Source of the DNA: Desulfovibrionales bacterium
GTDB lineage: Bacteria > Desulfobacterota > Desulfovibrionia > Desulfovibrionales > Desulfovibrionaceae
Length of the DNA stretch: 64,000 bases
Direction of reading: 5' to 3'
Assembly (NCBI GenBank): GCA_030156255.1
Contig: JASGMV010000006.1
Coordinates: 1-64,000 of the forward strand
This document shows, piece after piece, positions 57,019-64,000 of this stretch. The first letter of the stretch is position 1; the number at the start of each line of letters is the position of its first letter. The notes beneath the pieces are model-generated. The model worked only from the letters and a program-made list of their open reading frames with translations, was not told the origin of the DNA and did not search any database. The position numbers were made by a program, and so were the translations under genes.

Positions 57019-57510
57019 TTACTTTCTTGGAGTTTCGACTTGCTTGCCGCGCTGGGCCGAGACGTCCTCAGCGCTGCGAATGGACCCCAGCCCCTCGAAA
57101 GTGGCCCGAAGCACGTTGTGCGGATTGTTGGTGCCGATAGCCTTGGTCAGGATGTCGTGGACGCCCACGGCCTCCATGACGGCGCGAACCGGACCGCCCG
57201 CAATGATGCCCGTTCCCTTGGAGGCCGGCTTCAGCAAGACCCGGCCGGCGCCGAAGCGGCCCAGTACCTCGTAAGGCAGGGTGCCGTCCAGCAACGGGAT
57301 GTTGATCATGTCTTTCCGGGCGCGTTCGGAGGCTTTGCGAATGGCCTCGGGTACTTCATTGGCCTTGCCCAGGCCGAAGCCCACGGCGCCGTTGCCATCG
57401 CCTACCACAACCAAGGCGCTGAAGCTGAAGCGCCGTCCGCCTTTGACCACTTTGGCCACTCGGTTAATGTAGACGATCTTTTCGATCTGACTGGTATCGA
57501 CCTGTTCCAT
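57019..57510 (-). CDS. rpsE: 30S ribosomal protein S5
   Basis: This 163-residue protein has [20 protein letters not shown] at the start and the second-domain segment [17 protein letters not shown]. It acts in decoding fidelity. It lies 15 bp after rplR. Confidence 0.98.
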   Translation of the reverse strand: MEQVDTSQIEKIVYINRVAKVVKGGRRFSFSALVVVGDGNGAVGFGLGKANEVPEAIRKASERARKDMINIPLLDGTLPYEVLGRFGAGRVLLKPASKGTGIIAGGPVRAVMEAVGVHDILTKAIGTNNPHNVLRATFEGLGSIRSAEDVSAQRGKQVETPRK

Positions 57511-57525
57511 AAAAAAGAACCTGCC

Positions 57526-57888
57526 CTAGAATTTGAGTCCGGCCTCGCGGGCCCCGTCGGCCAACGCCTTGATCCGGCCATGGTAAAGGTAGCCGTTTCT
57601 GTCGAAGACCACGTTTTCGATCTTGCGCTCCAGCGCTTTTTTCGCCACATCCTGGCCGACTTTGGCGGCGGTGGTTTTGTTGCACGCCGTCTCCGGGTCT
57701 CCCGCCTTGGCCAAGCCCAACGTGGAGGAGCCCAGCAGCACGCGGCCGGAAACATCGTCCACGATCTGCGCGTAGATGTGGCGGTTGGAGCGGAAGACCA
57801 CCAATCTGGGCCGCTCCGGGCTTCCAGATATCTTCTTGCGGATCCGCATCTTGCGGCGCCGCCGGGCTTGATCTTTGGTCATCTTCAT
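57526..57888 (-). CDS. rplR: 50S ribosomal protein L18
   Basis: This 120-residue protein binds 5S r[23 protein letters not shown] and [20 protein letters not shown] are typical. ATG 57888 follows GGAGACGGTC; the upstream open frame is not similar. Confidence 0.97.
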   Translation of the reverse strand: MKMTKDQARRRRKMRIRKKISGSPERPRLVVFRSNRHIYAQIVDDVSGRVLLGSSTLGLAKAGDPETACNKTTAAKVGQDVAKKALERKIENVVFDRNGYLYHGRIKALADGAREAGLKF

Positions 57889-57913
57889 GACCGTCTCCTC
57901 GCTTGGCGGGGGC

Positions 57914-58450
57914 CTATTTGCCGCCCGACTTGCCGGCCTTACGCCGGATCTGCTCGTCAACGTACTTGATACCCTTGCCCTTGTAGGGCTCAGGCGGCCT
58001 CAACCGGCGGATGCGCGCGGCGACCTCGCCGACCAACGCCTTGTCAACACCTGAAATGGTCAGCTTGTTGCCTTCGGCGGCGGCGTTGATTCCTTGCGGC
58101 AACTCGTACTCAACAGGATGGGAGAAGCCAAGGTTCAGTAAGACCTTGCTTCCCTGCACCTGGACGCGATACCCCACGCCGTTCACTTCCAGGGCCTTGG
58201 AGAACCCCTGGGTCACGCCCGCGATGCAGTTGGCCAACAGCGTGCGGCGCAAGCCGTGCTGGGCGCGAGCGATGCGGGAGTTGTCCTTCCGGGCGACCTG
58301 GATGCTGCCGTTGTCCTGGGCGTACTCCACCGTGTAGTGCGTGGGGGTGGCGAGTTGACCTTTGGGACCCTTCACGAAGATTTCGCTGGGGGTGATGGTC
58401 ACCTCGACGCCCTGAGGCACGGAGATGGGAAGTTTTCCTATGCGCGACAT
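57914..58450 (-). CDS. rplF: 50S ribosomal protein L6
   Basis: This 178-residue protein starts [17 protein letters not shown] and ends with [15 protein letters not shown], the L6 signature. ATG 58450 is the family start. It lies near the factor-binding site of the 50S subunit. Confidence 0.98.
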   Translation of the reverse strand: MSRIGKLPISVPQGVEVTITPSEIFVKGPKGQLATPTHYTVEYAQDNGSIQVARKDNSRIARAQHGLRRTLLANCIAGVTQGFSKALEVNGVGYRVQVQGSKVLLNLGFSHPVEYELPQGINAAAEGNKLTISGVDKALVGEVAARIRRLRPPEPYKGKGIKYVDEQIRRKAGKSGGK

Positions 58451-58461
58451 TGTTCGCTCTC

Positions 58462-58845
58462 CTACCAAATCTCGCAGATGACTTCGCCGCCCACGTTGTT
58501 CTGACGGGCGTTTTCACCTTCCATGATGCCGTGGGAGGTGGTCAGCACGCAAATGCCGAGCCCATTCTGAACCCTGGGAATTTCGTGGGCCTTGACGTAA
58601 ACGCGGCGGCCAGGGGTGCTCACGCGTTTCATTCCGCTGATGAGCGCCTTGCCCTTCTCGTAGCGCAACGTGATCTCGATGGCGTCTTCGGCGTCAGCGA
58701 CGTCGGCGACATACCCTTCCTCTTTGAGGATCGAGGCCAGATCGCGCTTGATCCGAGACGCGGGGATGGCGACCTTTTTGTGGTACGCCTGGTGCGCGTT
58801 GCGAATCCGGGCGAGCATGTCCGAAATGGGATCGGTGATTGCCAT
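58462..58845 (-). CDS. rpsH: 30S ribosomal protein S8
   Basis: This 127-residue protein has DPISDMLARIRNAHQA at the start and GICVLTTSHGIM near the end. In many bacteria S8 represses the spc operon by binding its mRNA. It lies between rpsN and rplF. Confidence 0.98.
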   Translation of the reverse strand: MAITDPISDMLARIRNAHQAYHKKVAIPASRIKRDLASILKEEGYVADVADAEDAIEITLRYEKGKALISGMKRVSTPGRRVYVKAHEIPRVQNGLGICVLTTSHGIMEGENARQNNVGGEVICEIW

Positions 58846-58863
58846 ATCGACTCTCCTGAATCG

Positions 58864-59049
58864 TTACCAACTGGACTTGCGAACCCCGGGCAGTTCTCCG
58901 TGCAACGCCTTTTCGCGGAAGCAGATACGGCAGATGCCGTAGCGGCGCAGAAAAGCGCGAGGACGGCCGCAGATGGGGCAGCGGTTGTACTTGCGAACAT
59001 TGAACTTCGGCTTGCGATGAGCCTTGACCATCAGTGATTTGCGAGCCAC
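58864..59049 (-). CDS. rpsN: 30S ribosomal protein S14, type Z
   Basis: This short 61-residue form has a zinc ribbon with Cys24, Cys27, Cys40 and Cys43 (CPIC and CRIC). It is the usual zinc-dependent S14. It lies 14 bp after rplE. Confidence 0.97.
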   Translation of the reverse strand: MARKSLMVKAHRKPKFNVRKYNRCPICGRPRAFLRRYGICRICFREKALHGELPGVRKSSW

Positions 59050-59063
59050 GTTGACCTCCTGGC

Positions 59064-59603
59064 CTATTTCTTAAAGGGCATGCCCAAGAGCTCGAGGAGG
59101 CGTTTGCCTTCCTTGTCCGTGCTCGCGGTGGTCACGATGGTCACATTCATGCCCTTGGGGCGCTCGACCTTGTCCAGATCCAGCTCGGGAAAGATTGTGT
59201 GTTCACGGATGCCCAGAGTGAAATTTCCCCGCCCGTCGAAACCTCGATCCGGAATACCGCGGAAGTCGCGGACCCGGGGGAGGGCGAAGGATACCAGACG
59301 GTCGAAGAAATCCCACATTTGTTCGCGGCGCAAGGTGACGCGGCAGCCGATGGGCATGCCTTCGCGCAGCTTGAACGACGCAATGGACTTCTTCGCACGG
59401 CTGATCACCGCTTTTTGGCCCGCAATGAGGGTCAGCTCATTGGCGCCGTCCTCGACGAGCTTGGCGTTTTGCGTGCCCTCGCCGAGCCCGATGTTCAGGC
59501 TGATGGCCTTGAGGCTCGGGATCTGCATGGGGCTCTTGTACCCGAACTCCTTGAGAAGTTCGGGAGCCGCCTTTTCCTTATACTGTTCGGCCAGCCTGCT
59601 CAT
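59064..59603 (-). CDS. rplE: 50S ribosomal protein L5
   Basis: This 179-residue protein binds 5S r[22 protein letters not shown] and [18 protein letters not shown] are diagnostic. It lies between rplX and rpsN. Confidence 0.98.
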   Translation of the reverse strand: MSRLAEQYKEKAAPELLKEFGYKSPMQIPSLKAISLNIGLGEGTQNAKLVEDGANELTLIAGQKAVISRAKKSIASFKLREGMPIGCRVTLRREQMWDFFDRLVSFALPRVRDFRGIPDRGFDGRGNFTLGIREHTIFPELDLDKVERPKGMNVTIVTTASTDKEGKRLLELLGMPFKK

Positions 59604-59612
59604 GGCTCTCCC

Positions 59613-59936
59613 CTAGTCGATGATCTCGTTGCATTTGCGGCAAAAGCGCACTTTTTTACCATCTTCAGTGGTGCGCACGCCGATCCTGGTCGGATTGGAG
59701 CAGGCGTCGCACATCACGGCCACATTGGACACGTGCACTGGCGCCTCTTTCTCATTGATGCCGCCCGGGGTCTGGGCGTAGGGATTCGCCTTGGTGTGGC
59801 GTTGAACCTTGTTCACGCCCTCCACCAATACGCGATCCTTCTTGCGGTAGATCTTGAGGATCTTCCCCACCTTGCCCCGATCCTTGCCGGCCAGGACCAT
59901 AACCTTGTCGTTTTGACGAACCTTCAGCTTATCCAT
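59613..59936 (-). CDS. rplX: 50S ribosomal protein L24, with C-terminal zinc ribbon
   Basis: This 107-residue protein has the KOW motif ([14 protein letters not shown]). Two CxxC pairs (Cys76/79 and Cys99/102) form a zinc-ribbon-like C-terminus, a known L24 variant. ATG 59936 is preferred over ATG 59942 by family alignment. Confidence 0.96.
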   Translation of the reverse strand: MDKLKVRQNDKVMVLAGKDRGKVGKILKIYRKKDRVLVEGVNKVQRHTKANPYAQTPGGINEKEAPVHVSNVAVMCDACSNPTRIGVRTTEDGKKVRFCRKCNEIID

Positions 59937-59954
59937 GATCAACCTCTCGTCCTG

Positions 59955-60323
59955 CTAGAGGACTTCGGGAGCGAGCGACACGATCTTCATGAAGTTGCGC
60001 AGCCGCAGCTCCCTGGCGACCGGGCCGAAAATGCGCGTCCCGATGGGTTCGCCTTGCTTGTTCAGCAGCACGGCGGAATTGGTGTCGAACTTGATGTACG
60101 ACCCGTCGGGGCGGCCGACTTCCTTGCGGGTCCGAACCACCACCGCTTCCAACACATCGCCCTTTTTCACCTTGGAGTGGGGCATGGCCTCCTTGACCGA
60201 GACCTTGATAATGTCCCCAACCCTGGCGTAGCGGCGCCGGGAGCCGCCGAGCACCTTGATGCAAGCGACTTTCTTGGCCCCGGAGTTGTCCGCCACGTCC
60301 AATGTCGATTCAACCTGGATCAT
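59955..60323 (-). CDS. rplN: 50S ribosomal protein L14
   Basis: This 122-residue protein has [19 protein letters not shown] at the start and [11 protein letters not shown] near the end. It forms an intersubunit bridge. It lies between rpsQ and rplX. Confidence 0.98.
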   Translation of the reverse strand: MIQVESTLDVADNSGAKKVACIKVLGGSRRRYARVGDIIKVSVKEAMPHSKVKKGDVLEAVVVRTRKEVGRPDGSYIKFDTNSAVLLNKQGEPIGTRIFGPVARELRLRNFMKIVSLAPEVL

Positions 60324-60334
60324 CGCAGTTCTCC

Positions 60335-60598
60335 TTAGACGGCCTTTTCAAGCACCTTCACCAGGTGCCACCGCTTGCGCCGCGACAGCGGACGGTACTC
60401 CACGATCTGAACCGTATCGCCGATGCCGCACTCGTTGTTGGGGGCGTGCGCCATGAACTTCGAACGGCGGCGAATGTACTTCTTCAGCAACGGGTGCTGC
60501 ACCAGCGTCTCGACGCGAACCACGATGGTCTTGTCGGCTTTGTCGCTGATCACGGTTCCGGTCAAAGACCGGCGATTTCCTTTAATGGACAGCTTCAT
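60335..60598 (-). CDS. rpsQ: 30S ribosomal protein S17
   Basis: This 87-residue protein has [17 protein letters not shown] and [18 protein letters not shown]. It is an early 16S rRNA binder. Its start overlaps the rpmC stop. Confidence 0.98.
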   Translation of the reverse strand: MKLSIKGNRRSLTGTVISDKADKTIVVRVETLVQHPLLKKYIRRRSKFMAHAPNNECGIGDTVQIVEYRPLSRRKRWHLVKVLEKAV

Positions 60599-60795
60599 CC
60601 CTGTCCTCCCGACACGCGTTCGCGCTTTATGGTCTCGGTGCGGGCGATGTCCCGCCGGACCTGCTTGATTCTTTGAGTGTTCTCCAACTGGGCGGTAGCG
60701 TGCTGAAATCTCAAGTTGAAGAGCTCCTGGCGATCATTGGCCAGCTTCTCATTAAGCTTTTCAACGGAAAGTTCGCGAATCTTGGAAGTCTTCAT
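60595..60795 (-). CDS. rpmC: 50S ribosomal protein L29
   Basis: This 66-residue two-helix protein has [20 protein letters not shown], the L29 signature. ATG 60795 is chosen because it gives the normal L29 length; the open frame upstream lies antiparallel to nothing known and overlaps rplP. Confidence 0.96.
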   Translation of the reverse strand: MKTSKIRELSVEKLNEKLANDRQELFNLRFQHATAQLENTQRIKQVRRDIARTETIKRERVSGGQG

Positions 60796-61211
60796 GACTC
60801 CGCCCCCTCTTTGACCACAATGGCGCACTTCACGGGAAGCTTGTGCATGGCGCGCGTCAACGCCTCTTTGGCCAACGCGATGGAAACGCCTTTGACTTCG
60901 TACAGCACGCGGCCCGGTTTCACCGGAGCGCACCAGCCCTCGGGGGCGCCTTTACCTTTACCCATCCGAACTTCCGCCGGCTTCTTCGTGACCGGATAGT
61001 CGGGGAACACGCGGATCCAGACTTTTCCTCCGCGCTTGATGTGGCGCATGATGGCCACACGGGCGGATTCGATCTGCTGGCTGGTCAACTTGCCGTGCTC
61101 AAGCGTCTTGAGCCCGATATCCCCGAAGGACACCGTGGAGCCCCGATGGGCTTTGCCGCGCAGCCGGCCTTTTTGCCGCTTGCGGAACCTTACGCGTCTT
61201 GGTGACAGCAT
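60792..61211 (-). CDS. rplP: 50S ribosomal protein L16
   Basis: This 139-residue protein has [19 protein letters not shown] and [19 protein letters not shown], the L16 signature around the A-site tRNA contact. It overlaps both rpmC and the last base of rpsC. Confidence 0.98.
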   Translation of the reverse strand: MLSPRRVRFRKRQKGRLRGKAHRGSTVSFGDIGLKTLEHGKLTSQQIESARVAIMRHIKRGGKVWIRVFPDYPVTKKPAEVRMGKGKGAPEGWCAPVKPGRVLYEVKGVSIALAKEALTRAMHKLPVKCAIVVKEGAES

Positions 61212-61849
61212 TACTCATTCACCTCATCGAGAATCTCGCCCTTGAAAATCCACACCTTCACACCGATGACGCCGTAGGTCGTCCGGGCGATGGCGTAGCC
61301 GTAGTCGATATCCGCGCGCAGAGTGTGCAGCGGCACGCGGCCGTCGCGGTACCACTCGGTGCGGGCGATTTCAGCTCCGGCCAACCGGCCCGAGCACATG
61401 ATCTTGATGCCCTCGGCCCCGAATTTGCGGGACAGTCCAACGGTCCGTTTCATGGCCCGGCGGAAGGCCACGCGGCGCTCAAGCTGGGTCGCTACGGATT
61501 CGGCCACCAGTTGGGCGTTGATCTCCGGCCTGCGGATCTCGGTCACCTCCAGGGCGAAGTCCTGCCTGAACTTGTGGCGCAGCTCCTCGCGGAGTTTCTC
61601 GATCTCCACACCCTTGCGGCCGATGACGATGCCCGGCCGGGCGGTGTGGACGATCAGGCGGACCTTGCCGCCGGCGCGCTCGATCTCCACATGGGAGATG
61701 CCCGCGTGGAAAAGTTTTTTCTTCACGAACTTGCGAAGCTTGTCGTCTTCGAGCACGTAGGCAGGGTAGTCCCTGCGACTAAACCAGCGCGACAGCCAGT
61801 TCTTGTTGTACCCCAGCCGGAAACCGTATGGATGAACTTTTTGACCCAT
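61211..61849 (-). CDS. rpsC: 30S ribosomal protein S3
   Basis: This 212-residue protein has a KH domain with [18 protein letters not shown] and the C-terminal segment [20 protein letters not shown]. It guards mRNA entry. It lies between rplV and rplP. Confidence 0.98.
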   Translation of the reverse strand: MGQKVHPYGFRLGYNKNWLSRWFSRRDYPAYVLEDDKLRKFVKKKLFHAGISHVEIERAGGKVRLIVHTARPGIVIGRKGVEIEKLREELRHKFRQDFALEVTEIRRPEINAQLVAESVATQLERRVAFRRAMKRTVGLSRKFGAEGIKIMCSGRLAGAEIARTEWYRDGRVPLHTLRADIDYGYAIARTTYGVIGVKVWIFKGEILDEVNE

Positions 61850-61858
61850 GAGACGTCC

Positions 61859-62191
61859 CTACATTTCGTCGACAACCACAGTGATGTGGCTCGTACGCTT
61901 GCGGATGCGGTAGGCCCGGCCCATGGCGCGGGGCATGATCCGTTTCCAAGTGGGGCCTTCGTTGACCTGAATCTCCCTGACATACAGGGTGTCCACATCG
62001 ATGCTCGGCAGCTGCTCTGCGTTCGACACGGCGGAGAAAAGGACCTTCCGCAACATCTTGGCCGCTTTCTTGGGAGTGAAGCGCAAGATATTCAACGCTT
62101 CCTCGACCGGCTTGCCCTTGATGTTGTCGGCGACGAGCCGCACCTTGCGAGGGCCGATGCGCATAAATTTGGCGGTGGCGCGAGCCTCCAT
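61859..62191 (-). CDS. rplV: 50S ribosomal protein L22
   Basis: This 110-residue protein has [19 protein letters not shown] and a beta-hairpin segment that lines the exit tunnel, with [20 protein letters not shown]. It lies between rpsS and rpsC. Confidence 0.98.
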   Translation of the reverse strand: MEARATAKFMRIGPRKVRLVADNIKGKPVEEALNILRFTPKKAAKMLRKVLFSAVSNAEQLPSIDVDTLYVREIQVNEGPTWKRIMPRAMGRAYRIRKRTSHITVVVDEM

Positions 62192-62210
62192 GACGTTCCT
62201 CCGAAAATCT

Positions 62211-62492
62211 CTAGCGTTTGGCCTTGCTTTTTCTGTCCGCAGCGTGGCCGAAGTAGGTCCGGGTGGCCGCGAACTCGCCGAGCTTGTGCCCGACCATATT
62301 TTCGGTGACGAACACCGGGATGAACTTGCGGCCGTTATGCACCGCGAAGGTCAGGCCGACCATTTCAGGCACGATGGTCGAGCGGCGGGACCAAGTCTTG
62401 ATCACGCGGCGATCCTGGTTTTCGTTGGCGACCATGACCTTTTGGGCCAGGTGAAGATCCACGAACGGACCTTTTTTAAGCGATCTGGGCAT
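62211..62492 (-). CDS. rpsS: 30S ribosomal protein S19
   Basis: This 93-residue protein starts [12 protein letters not shown] and has [20 protein letters not shown]. It binds the 30S head next to S13. It lies between rplB and rplV. Confidence 0.98.
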   Translation of the reverse strand: MPRSLKKGPFVDLHLAQKVMVANENQDRRVIKTWSRRSTIVPEMVGLTFAVHNGRKFIPVFVTENMVGHKLGEFAATRTYFGHAADRKSKAKR

Positions 62493-62504
62493 GGGCTGCT
62501 CCTC

Positions 62505-63341
<837 letters not shown>

Positions 63342-63344
63342 GAT

Positions 63345-63635
63345 TTAGACTCCCTCGAAAAATTCGATCTTTTCGCCCGCGGCCAGAGTGACGTAAGCCT
63401 TCTTGCTTCCGCTGACCTTGGCTATGGCCCGGCCGAACTTCCGGCGCATGCCCGGACGCTTACGGACCATGTTGACCCGCTCGACCGTCACATTGAACGC
63501 TTTCTCCACCGCCTTCTTCACCTCGATCTTGTTGGCCGCGGGGTGGACGTAAAAGACGACCTGATTGGTCGTCTCCTTAGCCAGTGTGGCCTTCTCGGAG
63601 ATGAGCGGTTTGATGAGAACTTGAGTGTGGTCCAT
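63345..63635 (-). CDS. rplW: 50S ribosomal protein L23
   Basis: This 96-residue protein has LIKPLISEKATL at the start and NKIEVKKAVEKAFNVTVERV. It sits at the exit tunnel and binds trigger factor and SRP. It lies between rplD and rplB. Confidence 0.98.
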   Translation of the reverse strand: MDHTQVLIKPLISEKATLAKETTNQVVFYVHPAANKIEVKKAVEKAFNVTVERVNMVRKRPGMRRKFGRAIAKVSGSKKAYVTLAAGEKIEFFEGV

Positions 63636-63637
63636 GG

Positions 63638-64000
63638 TTACTTCAACCTTTCCTGTACGTCTTCGACCGCAGCCTTCAAAAAAACGAGCTGCGGATGTCG
63701 CAGCACGTCGTAGACGTTGAGTTGGTCGGCCGACAACGTCGTCACACCGGGAATATTCCTGGCCGAAAGAACGAGATTGTTATCAAGGTCTTTGAAAACA
63801 ATCAAGGCTTTTTTCAATCCTAAATCGGCTGCAACCTTGGCGAAGCCCTTGGTCTTGATTTCCGGGAGAGTGATGGCGTCCAGCACCATCAGGTTCTCCT
63901 CGGCGAGACGGGAGGAAAGCGCCATGCGCAACGCAAGGCGTTTCACCTTCCGGTTCACCTTGATATCGTAGGACCTCGGCTGGGGGCCGAAAATGGTTCC
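63638..64000 (-). CDS. rplD: 50S ribosomal protein L4, C-terminal part (cut by window edge)
   Basis: The frame is open to the last base of the window. It covers the last 120 residues, beginning GTIFGPQPRSYDIKVNRK, a typical L4 segment; the GTG at 63958 is internal. L4 lines the exit tunnel and, in enterobacteria, represses the S10 operon. The N-terminal half lies outside the window. Confidence 0.96.
   Translation of the reverse strand, partial: GTIFGPQPRSYDIKVNRKVKRLALRMALSSRLAEENLMVLDAITLPEIKTKGFAKVAADLGLKKALIVFKDLDNNLVLSARNIPGVTTLSADQLNVYDVLRHPQLVFLKAAVEDVQERLK

Overview
The window looks like a high-GC Desulfovibrionales-type deltaproteobacterium (Desulfobacterota). This is inferred from the division/cell-wall order mraZ-rsmH-ftsL-ftsI-murE-murF-mraY-murD-ftsW-murG-murC-murB-ftsQ-ftsA-ftsZ, from map lying between secY and rpmJ, and from the protein types. 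No rRNA gene or other species marker is present, so the genus is not settled.

Positions 1-6.9 kb are the end of a surface-glycan or flagellin-glycan locus. A plus-strand run encodes a surface carbohydrate protein, an AAC(3)-type acyltransferase, a putative hotdog protein, a KAS III-like synthase and an acyl carrier protein, then an M28/DUF4910-type peptidase-like protein. Facing it are pseI and a PseG-acetyltransferase fusion for pseudaminic acid. The fusion lacks its 5' end at about 6.93 kb, where a sensor kinase gene also lacks its 5' end. That point is a rearrangement or an assembly join. The kinase and its OmpR-type regulator run to 9.4 kb.

Positions 9.47-20.52 kb carry a copper/silver-type efflux operon on the minus strand: sensor kinase, TolC-family channel, YHS-like protein, CusB-like adaptor with C-terminal repeats, CusA-like pump and SHOCT lipoprotein. 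Two gapless 187-bp direct copies (15 mismatches counted by hand) flank it. The right copy ends in the last 10 nt of a tRNA-Glu gene, so the segment is a candidate tRNA-associated island, although no integrase is visible.

Positions 20.5-24.7 kb hold tRNA-Glu and tRNA-Gln with a promoter and terminator, a small Rho-N-like protein, a DUF721 protein, a two-receiver diguanylate cyclase and a radical SAM protein. Positions 24.7-41.8 kb are the dcw cluster on the minus strand. It is headed by mraZ behind a promoter and a 10-bp-period repeat array typical of MraZ boxes.

Positions 42-50.9 kb hold an HD-GYP phosphodiesterase, mltA, a frameshifted gene remnant, an RND efflux pair (adaptor plus HAE1-type pump) and a LysR regulator. 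Positions 50.9-64.0 kb are the S10-spc-alpha ribosomal superoperon, complete from rplD (cut by the window edge) to rplQ, and closed by a strong intrinsic terminator. S4, S14, L24 and L36 keep zinc-binding cysteines, and L17 has a long acidic tail.
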